A stretch of DNA of 64,000 bases. It comes from Bacteroidales bacterium. GTDB taxonomy: Bacteria; Bacteroidota; Bacteroidia; Bacteroidales; P3. Every line of letters begins with the position of its first letter. Position 1 is the stretch's first letter. This document shows positions 7,460-16,718 of this stretch, piece after piece. The translations under genes and the position numbers were made by a program. The stretch is taken from NCBI GenBank assembly GCA_016292015.1, contig JAEEZY010000015.1, positions 1 through 64,000 on the forward strand, in the 5' to 3' direction. Below the pieces are notes generated by a model. The model was not told the origin of the DNA and did not search any database. It saw only the letters and a program-made list of their open reading frames with translations.

Positions 7460-8833
7460 CTAATTCAGCTCTCCCGATATTCTGTCGTCGCCCCAGATGT
7501 TCTTCATCTTCTCCACGCACTCTTCGGGCGACATCTTGCCCAGTTTCTCCAGATGGCGTTGGTAGAACACGCAGTCTTCGATGCTGCCTTTGCCGCAAAC
7601 GTGGTCGGTTGCCAGCGAGTCGCATGTCGGTGACCCGCACAGGCCGCAGTCTATCTGGGGCAGGCACTCTTTCAGCTTGCGTATCTTTTCCATCTTCTCC
7701 AAGGCTTTCGATATGTCGGGGTCGAGCGTCATCACCGAACGGGGTTGCACGGCTTCCACGCCGCTGCATTCTATCAGGTATTCTTTCTGTGCGTCCATCT
7801 CCCTCTCGCGCGGCACTTCGCCGTTTCGCTCTCTCTCTGCCGCCTTGCGGGCTCGTCCGTACATGCGTTCGCTGCACAGGAAGCGGTTCTCGCACGACAG
7901 CGTCGCTCCGGCGCACGACTGGTCGCATGCCCTCAGCTCCAGGAACTGAACGCCCTCTATCTCGTCGTTCTCCAGCTTCTCCAGAAAGTCTATCACGTTG
8001 TGTATGCCGTCAATAGAGTAGGAACGTTTTGCCATGCAGATGCGCCTCTCGCCGTTGGTCAGCGTCGAGAGTATGGCGTCGGCCGAAAGGCGGGGTGTCT
8101 GCAGAGGCGGAAACACATAGTCTTTGCCTTGCTCTTTGATTTTCTTGAACACTATGTTGTACAGCGAATCCATGTTGATCACGCCGTCGATTATCGACTT
8201 CACCTCGCCCACAGGGCTCTTCACCGCCGCTATCTTCGCTGCGCACGGGGTTACGTAGAATATCCCTATCTCTTTTCGCGGCACTCCTTGGTCGGTGAGC
8301 TTCTTCAGCGCGTAGGTGGCCGAGATGTCGAGCGGTGCCTTCAGCGGTATGATGTTGTCCACCAGCGACGGGTATTTCACCTGTATCAACCGCACTATCG
8401 CGGGACAGAAGCTCGATATCAGCGGCTCCTTGTCCTTGTTCTCCATTGCGTAGCGGTTCTTGGCTTCGGCGTATATCAGCGCTGCCGACTCAACCTCGAA
8501 CACATGCCGGAATCCCAGGTCTTTCAGCGCCGCATATATCCGCGACACACGTATCTCGTCGGGAAACTGCCCCAGAAACACCGCCGGTATCAGCGCCACG
8601 CTGTGCGGATAGTTGTGTATCTCGCCGAAGTCGTCCTGCATGATGTATATCGCCTTCATCGGGCATTCCGAGAAGCACACTCCGCAGTCGATGCAGCGTC
8701 CTGCGTCGAGATGCGCCTTCCCGTCGCGGATGCGTATCGCCTCCGTCGGGCATATCTTCATGCAATGCGAGCATCCGATACATTTTTCGCCGTCTATGTC
8801 GAGCGAGTGGTAAAATCCTTGTTCCTTGTCCAT
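7460..8833 (-). CDS. [FeFe]-hydrogenase-like iron-sulfur protein
   Basis: A 457-residue protein. The ATG at 8833 is used because the codon 24 bases upstream is TTG. Residues 10-65 hold two ferredoxin clusters (CIGCSHCMKICP and CIDCGVCFSECP). The middle resembles the H-cluster domain: SSFCPAIVRLI, YVTPCAAKIAAV and ACDQSCAG supply four cysteines where HydA has TSCCP, MPC.KK and ACxGGC, but the surrounding consensus residues differ. The C-terminus has a third motif, DCGLCGSPTC near residue 400, as in RnfB-type FeS domains. It may sense redox state or hydrogen rather than make hydrogen; Nar1-like roles cannot be excluded. There are no hydABC or maturase genes nearby. The neighbours are regulatory domains. 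Confidence 0.8.
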   Translation of the reverse strand: MDKEQGFYHSLDIDGEKCIGCSHCMKICPTEAIRIRDGKAHLDAGRCIDCGVCFSECPMKAIYIMQDDFGEIHNYPHSVALIPAVFLGQFPDEIRVSRIYAALKDLGFRHVFEVESAALIYAEAKNRYAMENKDKEPLISSFCPAIVRLIQVKYPSLVDNIIPLKAPLDISATYALKKLTDQGVPRKEIGIFYVTPCAAKIAAVKSPVGEVKSIIDGVINMDSLYNIVFKKIKEQGKDYVFPPLQTPRLSADAILSTLTNGERRICMAKRSYSIDGIHNVIDFLEKLENDEIEGVQFLELRACDQSCAGATLSCENRFLCSERMYGRARKAAERERNGEVPREREMDAQKEYLIECSGVEAVQPRSVMTLDPDISKALEKMEKIRKLKECLPQIDCGLCGSPTCDSLATDHVCGKGSIEDCVFYQRHLEKLGKMSPEECVEKMKNIWGDDRISGELN

Positions 8834-8869
8834 ACGCGTGTTTTTTGTTTTGTTCAATCAATCAAACGG

Positions 8870-9286
8870 TCAAGCGTTGAAATTCACTTCCATCTCCACC
8901 GTCGTCCCAACGCCCACTTCCGACGTCACGTTCATCTTGTCCACGTTCTTCTGCATGTTCGGAAGCCCCATTCCTGCGCCGAATCCCATGTCTCTCACCT
9001 CAGGTCTCGCCGTCGAGTAGCCTTCCTGCATGGCGAGGGCTATGTCGGGTATGCCGGGTCCTTTGTCCGCCACCGTCATCTTTATCTTGTCCGACTCTAT
9101 GTCCACCAGCACCTTCCCGCCGTAGGCGTGCGCTATCGCGTTCACCTCGGCCTCATACAGCGCCACCACCACCCTCTTTATCACCGCCGGTTGCACATTC
9201 AGCTGTTTCAGGGTCTTCTTCACCGAGCTCGATGCCGTTCCCGCATTCACGAAATCCCCCTCCACCACAGTATATTCCAGATGCAT
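8870..9286 (-). CDS. anti-sigma-factor-like GHKL ATPase
   Basis: A 138-residue protein starting MHLEYTVVEGDF; an open frame upstream of this ATG consists of intergenic repeat sequence. The N box is EAEVNAIAHAYGG, the G1 box VADKGPGIPD, and the G2 box GFGAGMGLPNMQ, typical of the RsbW/SpoIIAB family of Ser/Thr kinases that act as anti-sigma factors. No cognate sigma or anti-anti-sigma gene is in the window. It sits between the hydrogenase-like gene (gap 36 bp) and the second DRTGG-like gene. It probably relays the state of the iron-sulfur protein; that is inference from the neighbourhood. Confidence 0.85.
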   Translation of the reverse strand: MHLEYTVVEGDFVNAGTASSSVKKTLKQLNVQPAVIKRVVVALYEAEVNAIAHAYGGKVLVDIESDKIKMTVADKGPGIPDIALAMQEGYSTARPEVRDMGFGAGMGLPNMQKNVDKMNVTSEVGVGTTVEMEVNFNA

Positions 9287-9317
9287 AATTCTTGAAACTT
9301 TAAACTTAAACTTGAAA

Positions 9318-9659
9318 CTAATACAGCGGCTGCAATCCTGCGTCATACAGCAGGCCGCATGCCTTGAACAGCGAGAAGGGGCAGGCAATGATGGTCATGT
9401 CGTTCTCCTCCGCCAGCTCCAGCATCTCCTCGCTCGGCTTTTTGTTCCTCACTATGATGGCCACCTCCAATCCCGCCATGTCGCAGGTTCTGATTGTCTG
9501 CACGTTGCACAATCCGGTTATCAGTATCGGTGTGTCCTTCAGCGTCAGCACGTCGCTCATCAAATCCGAGGCAAACGCTTTCGTCACCTCCTCGTCCAGC
9601 CGGCCTTCGCCGACGCACACCTCTGCGTCAAGCAGCTTTACTATTTCTCTAAGTGTCAT
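9318..9659 (-). CDS. DRTGG-like domain protein, copy 2
   Basis: A 113-residue protein, first gene of the six-gene minus-strand cluster. It aligns along its length with the 111-residue protein at 7005-7340: MTLREIVKLLDAEV at the start, SDLMSDVLT in the middle and a hydrophobic VAIIVRN strand. The two copies are well diverged, so the duplication is old. A cysteine-bearing TIIACPFSLFKACG segment near the C-terminus is absent from copy 1. A promoter of the Bacteroidota type lies about 80-110 bp upstream, consistent with this gene heading the transcript. Confidence 0.7.
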   Translation of the reverse strand: MTLREIVKLLDAEVCVGEGRLDEEVTKAFASDLMSDVLTLKDTPILITGLCNVQTIRTCDMAGLEVAIIVRNKKPSEEMLELAEENDMTIIACPFSLFKACGLLYDAGLQPLY

Positions 9660-9737
9660 GTTTTCTGTTTTCTTTATTGTTTATTAAGCTGATTACTTTC
9701 CATTTCCGCAAGAGGAAAACTCCCTCTTCGGAATTTG

Positions 9738-9768
9738 CAAATATACTAAAAAAAACGATATCTGTAAA
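9738..9768 (-). promoter_or_regulatory. promoter of the redox cluster
   Basis: On the minus strand a TATATTTG box (9738-9745) is preceded by TTTA (9765-9768) with a 19-base spacer. This fits the Bacteroidota pattern TTTG-N19-TAnnTTTG with one mismatch in the upstream box. It would start transcription about 75 bases upstream of the first DRTGG-like gene. Confidence 0.65.
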
Positions 9769-9968
9769 CGAGTTGCTTATAACCTCTCCAAAAACTCTGC
9801 CCTACCTCGCTTCTCCCTATCATCTCCCTACCATCTAACTCTCTTCTGACTCCCATCTCCCTCCCATCTGCACAGCAATGGAACAGCAGCTTTTGTCAGG
9901 CAGATGTCAGGAAAAAGTCAGACAAATGTCAGGAAAACTCAACCTTCTTACATCTTACTTCTTACATC
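9769..9968. other. pyrimidine-rich intergenic stretch with short repeats
   Basis: No gene is visible. The plus strand has a long C/T-rich stretch (CTCCCTATCATCTCCCTACC and similar) and then three or four copies of TGTCAGGAAAA-like words at about 9895-9945. It lies between the promoter of the redox cluster and the end of the transglutaminase-like gene. Confidence 0.5.
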
Positions 9969-11597
9969 TTACTTCGCTCCTCTCTTCTCCCTCACTAGCC
10001 TCACCGCCAGCCCGTTGCTCTTCCTGTCCGTCCCGTTGCTTATCGCCTCGGTCGAAAAGATGACAGCGTCGCCCATCGACTTGTCGTCGCTCGATGTCGC
10101 CGCCCAATAGCGTCCGTACGAGTTCCGGCCCCATTCCTTGTCTCCCGCGCTCAGGTTCCCCACCGCTGGCAGGAACACGGCTCCAATCTGTTCCATCTCC
10201 TTCCATTGTTTCTCGTCGTATATGTTGGTCTTGTAGCCACGTTTGTTGCCTGCCGTGAATGTGCAGCTCTTCGGCGTGTGCCACACGTCGGGCAGCAGCA
10301 CCAGCCCCGTGTGCCCGCACACTGTCCCTAGCCCTTGCTTCTGCCGGGCGTTGGCCCTCTTCGTCAGCACGTAGCGCCATTCCGCTTCCGTCAGCGTGCG
10401 CCACTTCCCTGGTCTTACATCCGCGCCCCAGTCGTTGAACTCTGCATATTTCCCGTCGTTTGCATCGGTCGTCTCGGGTGCCGTGCCAGTGCCCCATCTG
10501 AAGAACTCCACCTTGCCCGACCTCGAGCTTGGATGGTCGTACTGCCGTGCCGCAAACTGGTATTTCTTTCCCTTGATGTCGTATCTCAGGTTCCCTGGGG
10601 CGAAATACACCTGCTTCCTGTCGTCTATCGAGAATCCCGACACTTCCGATACATAGCTTATCGAGGCGTTACCCCCTATGTATATCGTCACCGTGTCCGC
10701 TTTCGTCGGCGTCACCTGTGCCGTGAAGTGGTTGCCCGTCTTCACCCATTTTGTGGCCTCTATCGTCGAATCCCCTGCGCTGCTCTTTATCCACAGCTCT
10801 GTCCCCGCCTTCGTCTTCTCTATCTCGAACGTGTAGGTCTGTCCGGCTATCAGCGTCCGGCTCTTCGGTATGTTCAGCAGCTGCACCCTCGTCCACGGGC
10901 GGTACTGGTAGTTGTCGTAGAAGATTGGCGGCCTCTCCCTCATCTGGCACAGGTCGTACATCTGCTTCCCGTCCAACCCGTACTGCCCCAGGTAGGGATA
11001 CAGCGTCGGAAGCGACTTGAACCGCTTCAGCTCTATCGGCTTCTCTATCAGCTGGTCCTCTTTCTTGTCCGCACAGTGTGTGAATATCATCCAGTATGGG
11101 TCCACGTCAAACCACTCCTCTCTGTTCTCATTCTGCACAAACACGCCCTCGTCCGTCACCCAGCCGGCTCCCCACATCGGGTCTATCAGCACCTCGCGCT
11201 TCTCTATCTTCACCGCCACCCAGTAGTGCACCGACGTCTTCTTGGTCGTGCTCTTCTTCGTAATCTTCAGCACGTTCTCGCAGCAGTTGCCCTTCACCAC
11301 TCTCGCCTCCAGCCCCGCCGCCATCGCCAGCTCCACATACAGCCGGGCATATCCCTCGCTCACTCCGCCCTTCGCCTCCCAGCATTCCTCTGCCGTCGCA
11401 GCCTTCTGTCCGCTGCCCTGTCCCACGTTCTCGCATTCCCAGTTGTATATCGCTCGCGCCTTCTGCAACGCAGTTGTTGCTCCTTTCGTCATTCCTGACA
11501 CGCGGCTCTTCCAGTCCGCTGTCTGTGCGCCTGCCGTCATCATGGCTGTCACCATCGCGACAATCGTTATTGCAAATCCAAGTCTTTTCATATCCAT
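9969..11597 (-). CDS. secreted transglutaminase-like protein with Cys-to-Ser change and C-terminal FGE/CTLD-like domain
   Basis: About 542 residues. The ATG at 11597 gives MDMKRLGFAITIVAMVTA, a signal peptide cut near TAGAQ; the frame upstream opens only from TTG. Residues 35-160 resemble a transglutaminase/KYP-type domain: GGVSEGYARLYVELA, then VHYWVAVKI and LIDPMWGAGW with the His and Asp of the triad. The position normally held by the catalytic Cys (GVC.GYA) is Ser80 (codon AGC at 11358-11360), so protease activity is doubtful. After a beta-rich middle, residues 330-540 match the domain seen in the genes at 22215 and 53703 (VYFAPGNLRY, EWRYVLTKR, GAVFLPAVG, GLAVRLVRE). Probably an envelope binding protein. 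Confidence 0.82.
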   Translation of the reverse strand: MDMKRLGFAITIVAMVTAMMTAGAQTADWKSRVSGMTKGATTALQKARAIYNWECENVGQGSGQKAATAEECWEAKGGVSEGYARLYVELAMAAGLEARVVKGNCCENVLKITKKSTTKKTSVHYWVAVKIEKREVLIDPMWGAGWVTDEGVFVQNENREEWFDVDPYWMIFTHCADKKEDQLIEKPIELKRFKSLPTLYPYLGQYGLDGKQMYDLCQMRERPPIFYDNYQYRPWTRVQLLNIPKSRTLIAGQTYTFEIEKTKAGTELWIKSSAGDSTIEATKWVKTGNHFTAQVTPTKADTVTIYIGGNASISYVSEVSGFSIDDRKQVYFAPGNLRYDIKGKKYQFAARQYDHPSSRSGKVEFFRWGTGTAPETTDANDGKYAEFNDWGADVRPGKWRTLTEAEWRYVLTKRANARQKQGLGTVCGHTGLVLLPDVWHTPKSCTFTAGNKRGYKTNIYDEKQWKEMEQIGAVFLPAVGNLSAGDKEWGRNSYGRYWAATSSDDKSMGDAVIFSTEAISNGTDRKSNGLAVRLVREKRGAK

Positions 11598-11750
11598 AGC
11601 TGTTTCGTTAATCAAAACTACCCCTTACTCTATATACGCAACATTGCTTTTTTTATTGTGTGTCACCCCATCGTTGTTGCCGCCCGCAACGTTTGCCGTT
11701 GCCGCCTGCGTCGTTTGCCGTTGCTGCCGAATCCGCCGTTGCCGCCTCTC

Positions 11751-11794
11751 TGGATAGACTCTCCGTTGGCCCTGGATAGGCTCTCCGTTGGCCC
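11751..11794. repeat. 22-bp tandem direct repeat
   Basis: TGGATAGACTCTCCGTTGGC and TGGATAGGCTCTCCGTTGGC follow each other directly, each unit 22 bases with one difference. Just upstream are several GTTTGCCGTTGCCGCC-like words. No gene is involved. Confidence 0.8.
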
Positions 11795-11810
11795 TCCCTG
11801 CTCTCTACTC

Positions 11811-11843
11811 AAAAGGGGACCAAAAGGATACCAAAAGGGGACC
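11811..11843. repeat. three 11-bp tandem units
   Basis: AAAAGGGGACC, AAAAGGATACC and AAAAGGGGACC are exactly adjacent. With the 22-bp repeat just upstream they occupy the gene-free 520-bp stretch 11598-12135. The rest of that stretch is C/T-rich and holds the promoter at 12051-12081. Confidence 0.8.
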
Positions 11844-12050
11844 AAAACCAATAAACTGCAAGTCTTTGTCTTTCAATCGTTTGTGTTGTGTATTCACGGA
11901 GCCTTTTCTCTAACTGTATAATACCTTGATTGTCATGTACTTCTTCCTTTTTTTCGCCCTTTCCACTTTCCCTCCGCTCGGCATCCGTTGCTCTTCCCGT
12001 TTGAAAATAAAGACAGCACACGCCTGTCAACTATTTTTAACAATCTCTCG

Positions 12051-12081
12051 TTTGCCGATTCTAATCTTTGTTGTATCTTTG
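12051..12081 (+). promoter_or_regulatory. promoter of the T9SS adhesin gene
   Basis: TTTG at 12051-12054 and TATCTTTG at 12074-12081 are separated by 19 bases, an exact match to the Bacteroidota housekeeping promoter. The leader to the ATG at 12136 is about 50 bases and A-rich, as usual for strongly translated genes in this phylum. Confidence 0.85.
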
Positions 12082-12135
12082 CCCCGCCAAGTTAAAAAAA
12101 AGAACAAAATTTTAATAACTTAAATTCAAAACATT

Positions 12136-14865
12136 ATGAAAAAAGTTCTACTTTTTGTGTTAGCAGCTATCTTCGCTTGCTACACTTCGAACGCCCAGGT
12201 TCTCATCAACGAGGGCTTCGAGAATGGTATCCCGGCAACGTGGACTACCATCGACAACGATGAAGACGGTCACAACTGGGACCGTGGTTCAACCATTCTG
12301 ACTTCATGGGAGGAAGATAATCCGTCGCAGTATGCCAATAGTGGTGCGGATTTCGCAATGTCTATTTCGTATGACAACGCAACAGAGGAATCTTACGATG
12401 CTGACAACTATCTTATCACCCCGCAGATAACTGTTCCTGCCAATGGTGCAACGCTGTCTTTTTACATTGGCTCGTGCTCTTCGAACTATAAAGATAGTTA
12501 TGCTGTAAAACTGTCAACTACTGGCAACGCTGTTGCTGACTTCACCGTCACTCTGAAAGCTCTGGCGCAGGCGGCTGTCGGTTGGAATGCTGTCGAACTC
12601 GACCTCGCCGCCTATGCCGGCCAGAACGTTTACATCGCATTCCAGCACCAGTCAAGCAATATGTTTGGCTTGTGGCTCGACGATGTTAAGGTTTATTCTT
12701 TCACAGCTGTCCCCGAGATTACCCTGAATTCGGTTACCCTTCCTTACTACACTTATGCTGGCGAGGGTTTCGAAGTGGGTGGCGTTGTTCTTAATGTTTC
12801 ACAGAACGCCCTTACCTCATTCGACGTGACCTATAATGTCGACGGCGGCGCCGAATCTGCTTCTTTCACTGTTTCTGGCATCAACGTTGCTTCTGGCGAG
12901 ACCTATGAGTTTGCTCACAACGTTCAGGCCGTTATCGCCACTGGTGGCACCCATACCGTCAATGTGACCGTCTCCAACCCCAACGGCACTGCCGACAACA
13001 CCGCCGACAACACAAATAGCGCCTCTATCACTATCTATGACTGCACCACCGCTATCTCGGAATTCCCCTATACCCAGAATTTCGAGGAGGGCATAGTCGC
13101 CACTTGCTGGCGCAATCCTGAAAACGAATTCTCAGCTTGGAACAACGCCAACTACTACATCCAGAACTACGGCCCCGAGTCGTTTTACGGTATGCCTTTC
13201 GAGGCTCACACTGGCAGCAACTCACTGATTTCCTCAGCCGATACCAACATCGCCGTGAACTGGCTCATTAGCCCGGCTATCACCATCCCCAACGACGCTC
13301 CCGCTGTCGGATTCAAATTCTTCGACTACCTGTCATACGACCCCGACGATGCTGGCTCCACCTCTTATTCCGTCATGGTTTCCACAACTGGTACCGACGA
13401 GGCCGACTTCACCACCACTCTCGCCACTTTCACCGTCTCACAGAACGCTTTCACCGAGCGTATCATCAACCTTGCTGCCTATGCTGGCCAGACCATCTAT
13501 GTCGCTTTCAAGCACACCACTAACGCTTGGCTCATCCTCGACGACTTCACCATCGAGGTTGCCTCCAACACTCCCGAAATCGCTCTCACCTCGCTCAATA
13601 TTCCTTCGATGGTGTCCGTCGGTGAGTCCTTCAATGTCTCTGGCGTTATCACCAACAACAGCGGCGTCGCCATCACTTCTTTCAAAGTTCAGTACACCGT
13701 CAACGGCACTGCATCCGAGGTTTACACCGTCACCGGTCAGAATATTGCATACGGAGCCACAGGCAACTTCACTCACAACGTTCCTGCATCCGTAGCCGAA
13801 GCTGGCAACGCAACCATCTCGGTCACCGTGAGCGAGCCTAACGGCACAGCCGACAACACTGCCGACAACACCCTCACTTCCAGCGTGGCCGTTTGCGGCG
13901 TCGTTTCCACACTTCCCTACAACGAGAGCTTCGAAAACGGCCTCGGCTGCTGGACAGCTATCTCCAACAACACCGAGAACGAAAATGTTGATGAAGATGG
14001 CTTTGGCGTTATCAGTGATTTCCCCTATGGCGGACATGACGGCAACTCTTGCTTCGTGTTCTCCAGCTTCACCGAAGCTACCGACTACACTCAGTACCTC
14101 ATCTCTCCCGAACTCAACCTCACCGACGCTTGCAACTTGACCTTCTACTACACTCAGCGTAGCAACACCTACCCCGAGTCTTGCGTCGTGATGGTCTCTT
14201 CCACCACCAACGACCCGGCCAGCTTCTCGCAGATTGGCGAGGAAATCGTTGCCGAGGATATTGCCGGCACTTGGACTGAAGCCACTTTCAACATCCCGGC
14301 CAACACCAAGTATATCGCCTTCAAATACACCTCCGACTATGCCTGGTACATGGCTATCGATGACATCACTCTCAACTCTGGCACCGCTACAATCAACTAC
14401 ACCATCACCGTCCTTTCCGACAACACCAACATGGGTACCGTTTCTGGCGGCGGCTCTTTCGCTGAGGGTTCTACCACCACCATCACCGCTACCGCCAACA
14501 ATGGCTACCGCTTCGTCCATTGGAACGACAACAACACCGACAATCCGCGCACCATTACCGTCACCGGCAATGCTACCTACACCGCCTTCTTCGAGGCCAC
14601 TTCGCCTTCTGATCCTTCTGATCCTACTCAGGGCATCGACGACGTCAACGCTGCCAGCGTGAAACTCTACCCGAACCCCACCTCCGGCAACCTCTATGTC
14701 GAGGTTGAAGGCCTCCAGAAAGTCGAAATCATCGACGCTGTCGGCCGCGTGGTTCTTTCTCAGAACAACGGCACCGTCAACATGAGCGCCCTCGCCAACG
14801 GCATCTACACCGTCCGCGTCTCAGCTAACGGCACCACCTCCATCAAGAAAGTTGTCAAGAAATAA
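12136..14865 (+). CDS. T9SS-secreted multi-domain adhesin (choice-of-anchor / cleaved-adhesin type)
   Basis: A 909-residue secreted protein with signal peptide MKKVLLFVLAAIFACYTSNA. It has three jelly-roll modules of the cleaved-adhesin / choice-of-anchor J type, starting at NEGFENGIPATW (about 25), YTQNFEEGIVATCW (about 313) and YNESFENGLGCW (about 595). Between them are two CARDB-like Ig modules (PEITLNSVTLPYYTYAGEG, PEIALTSLNIPSMVSVGES). Near residue 755 there is an InlB B-repeat-like module (GYRFVHWNDNNTDNP). Then the linker QGIDD and a T9SS type A sorting domain (KLYPNPTSGNLYVEV to IKKVVKK). The last domain directs transport by the type IX system and attachment at the cell surface. A strong promoter and terminator make it a single-gene unit. 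The ligand is unknown. Confidence 0.9.
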   Translation: MKKVLLFVLAAIFACYTSNAQVLINEGFENGIPATWTTIDNDEDGHNWDRGSTILTSWEEDNPSQYANSGADFAMSISYDNATEESYDADNYLITPQITVPANGATLSFYIGSCSSNYKDSYAVKLSTTGNAVADFTVTLKALAQAAVGWNAVELDLAAYAGQNVYIAFQHQSSNMFGLWLDDVKVYSFTAVPEITLNSVTLPYYTYAGEGFEVGGVVLNVSQNALTSFDVTYNVDGGAESASFTVSGINVASGETYEFAHNVQAVIATGGTHTVNVTVSNPNGTADNTADNTNSASITIYDCTTAISEFPYTQNFEEGIVATCWRNPENEFSAWNNANYYIQNYGPESFYGMPFEAHTGSNSLISSADTNIAVNWLISPAITIPNDAPAVGFKFFDYLSYDPDDAGSTSYSVMVSTTGTDEADFTTTLATFTVSQNAFTERIINLAAYAGQTIYVAFKHTTNAWLILDDFTIEVASNTPEIALTSLNIPSMVSVGESFNVSGVITNNSGVAITSFKVQYTVNGTASEVYTVTGQNIAYGATGNFTHNVPASVAEAGNATISVTVSEPNGTADNTADNTLTSSVAVCGVVSTLPYNESFENGLGCWTAISNNTENENVDEDGFGVISDFPYGGHDGNSCFVFSSFTEATDYTQYLISPELNLTDACNLTFYYTQRSNTYPESCVVMVSSTTNDPASFSQIGEEIVAEDIAGTWTEATFNIPANTKYIAFKYTSDYAWYMAIDDITLNSGTATINYTITVLSDNTNMGTVSGGGSFAEGSTTTITATANNGYRFVHWNDNNTDNPRTITVTGNATYTAFFEATSPSDPSDPTQGIDDVNAASVKLYPNPTSGNLYVEVEGLQKVEIIDAVGRVVLSQNNGTVNMSALANGIYTVRVSANGTTSIKKVVKK

Positions 14866-14887
14866 CTTTTCTTTCACTCTACAAAAG

Positions 14888-14916
14888 GGCGGCTCTTTGT
14901 GAGCCGCCTTTTTTTT
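14888..14916 (+). terminator. rho-independent terminator after the adhesin gene
   Basis: GGCGGCTC (14888-14895) pairs with GAGCCGCC (14901-14908) around the loop TTTGT and is followed by eight T. It is a strong canonical terminator 22 bases after the stop codon. Its loop also carries the TTTG box of the lysS promoter. Confidence 0.9.
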
Positions 14917-14925
14917 GTACCTTTG
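14896..14925 (+). promoter_or_regulatory. lysS promoter overlapping the upstream terminator
   Basis: TTTG at 14896-14899 (in the terminator loop) and TACCTTTG at 14918-14925 are 18 bases apart, matching the Bacteroidota promoter pattern. Transcription would start about 60 bases before lysS. Confidence 0.7.
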
Positions 14926-14994
14926 CATCCGCATCTGTGGGATATTTGTCCCGATATGGATGATTATCTTTCTGGAAATTAAACATTTAATAAT

Positions 14995-16713
14995 ATGGCA
15001 GAACTTACCGAACAAGAACAGATACGTCGCAACTCTCTCAACGAGCTCCGCAACCTGGGCATCAACCCCTATCCCGCCGCCCTCTACGAGGTCAACGCCA
15101 AATCCAACGAGATTCTCGAACAGTACCCTAAAGACAACACACTTTTCCAGAACGTCAGCATAGCCGGCCGCATCATGAGCCGCCGCATCATGGGTGCCGC
15201 CTCCTTTGTCGAACTGCAGGACTCCTACGGCCGCATCCAGCTCTACATCAAACGCGACGAGATATGCCCCGATGAGGACAAGACTCTCTACAACACCGTA
15301 TTCAAGCGCCTCCTCGACATCGGCGACATCATCGGCGTCACTGGCTACGTCTTCGTCACCCAGATGGGCGAGACCTCCATCCACGTCAAGAGCCTCACCG
15401 TACTCAGCAAGAGCCTCCGTCCTCTTCCTATCGTCAAAGAGAAGGACGGCAAGGTCTATGACGCCTTCACCGACCCCGAGCAGCGCTACCGTATGCGTTA
15501 TGTTGACCTCATCGTCAACCCGCAGGTGCGCGACACCTTCGTCAAACGAGCCAAGATAGTCAACACCATGCGCGACTATTTCAACGAGCAGGGCTATCTC
15601 GAGGTTGATACCCCCGTGCTGCAGAGCATCCCTGGCGGTGCCGCCGCCCGTCCTTTCATCACTCACCACAACGCTCTCGACATCGACCTCTACCTCCGTA
15701 TAGCCAACGAGCTCTACCTCAAACGCCTTATCGTGGGCGGCTTCGCTGGCGTATATGAGTTCAGCCGCAACTTCCGCAACGAGGGTATGGACCGCACCCA
15801 CAACCCCGAGTTCACCGCTATGGAGATATATGTCCCCTACAAGGACTACAACTGGATGATGACCTTCACTGAAAACATGCTCGAGCGTATAGCCGTCACT
15901 CTCAACGGCACCACTAAGGTCAACGTCTGGGGCAACGAGATCGACTTCAAACCGCCTTTCCGTCGCGCACCGATGTGCACTCTCATCAAGGAGGAAACGG
16001 GCATCGACGTGGCCAACATGGACGAGGACCAACTTCGTGAGGCCTGCAAGCAGCTCGATGTCGAAACCGACTCCACTATGGGCAAGGGCAAGCTTATCGA
16101 CGCCATCTTCGGCGAGAAATGCGAGCACAAGCTCATTCAGCCTACCTTCGTCACCGACTACCCCATCGAGATGTCGCCTCTCTGCAAGCGTCACCGCGAC
16201 AACCCCAACCTCACCGAGCGTTTCGAGCTCTTCGTCTGCGGCAAAGAGTTGGCTAACGCCTACTCCGAGCTCAACGACCCCATCGACCAGCTCCAGCGTT
16301 TCCAGGAGCAGCTCCGCCTCAGCGAGAAGGGCGACGACGAGGCCATGTTCATCGATATGGACTTCGTCCGCGCTCTCGAGTTTGGTATGCCGCCTACCTC
16401 GGGCATGGGCATCGGCATCGACCGTCTCGTGATGATGATGACCGGCGAGCAGAGCATCCAGGATGTCCTCCTCTTCCCGCAGATGAAACCTGAGAAGAAA
16501 GCCGCCGTCATCACCGACGAGGACTTCGTCAACCACGGTGTCGCTGCCGAGTGGGTGCCTATGTTGCGCAAGGCGGGCGTCAACACCCTCGCTCAGCTCA
16601 AAGAGGCCAACCCCAACAAGCTCTACAACGACCTCAACGGCCTCCGCAAGAAGAACAAACTCGACATACCGCCCGTCCAGAAAGAAGCTGTCGAAAACTG
16701 GATAAACAGCTAA
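14995..16713 (+). CDS. lysS: lysyl-tRNA synthetase, class II
   Basis: A 572-residue enzyme that charges tRNA-Lys. An OB-fold anticodon-binding domain covers residues 50-150. The class II core follows, with motif 2 ([19 protein letters not shown] near 260) and motif 3 ([13 protein letters not shown] near 470). The last 70 residues ([17 protein letters not shown] to AVENWIN) form an extension beyond the usual roughly 500-residue enzyme; it has a helix-hairpin-like look, and similar tails occur in Bacteroidota LysRS. Its own promoter lies within the preceding terminator. An MBL-fold hydrolase gene begins 5 bases after the stop, so the genes are probably co-transcribed. Confidence 0.97.
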   Translation: MAELTEQEQIRRNSLNELRNLGINPYPAALYEVNAKSNEILEQYPKDNTLFQNVSIAGRIMSRRIMGAASFVELQDSYGRIQLYIKRDEICPDEDKTLYNTVFKRLLDIGDIIGVTGYVFVTQMGETSIHVKSLTVLSKSLRPLPIVKEKDGKVYDAFTDPEQRYRMRYVDLIVNPQVRDTFVKRAKIVNTMRDYFNEQGYLEVDTPVLQSIPGGAAARPFITHHNALDIDLYLRIANELYLKRLIVGGFAGVYEFSRNFRNEGMDRTHNPEFTAMEIYVPYKDYNWMMTFTENMLERIAVTLNGTTKVNVWGNEIDFKPPFRRAPMCTLIKEETGIDVANMDEDQLREACKQLDVETDSTMGKGKLIDAIFGEKCEHKLIQPTFVTDYPIEMSPLCKRHRDNPNLTERFELFVCGKELANAYSELNDPIDQLQRFQEQLRLSEKGDDEAMFIDMDFVRALEFGMPPTSGMGIGIDRLVMMMTGEQSIQDVLLFPQMKPEKKAAVITDEDFVNHGVAAEWVPMLRKAGVNTLAQLKEANPNKLYNDLNGLRKKNKLDIPPVQKEAVENWINS

Positions 16714-16718
16714 TCGTT

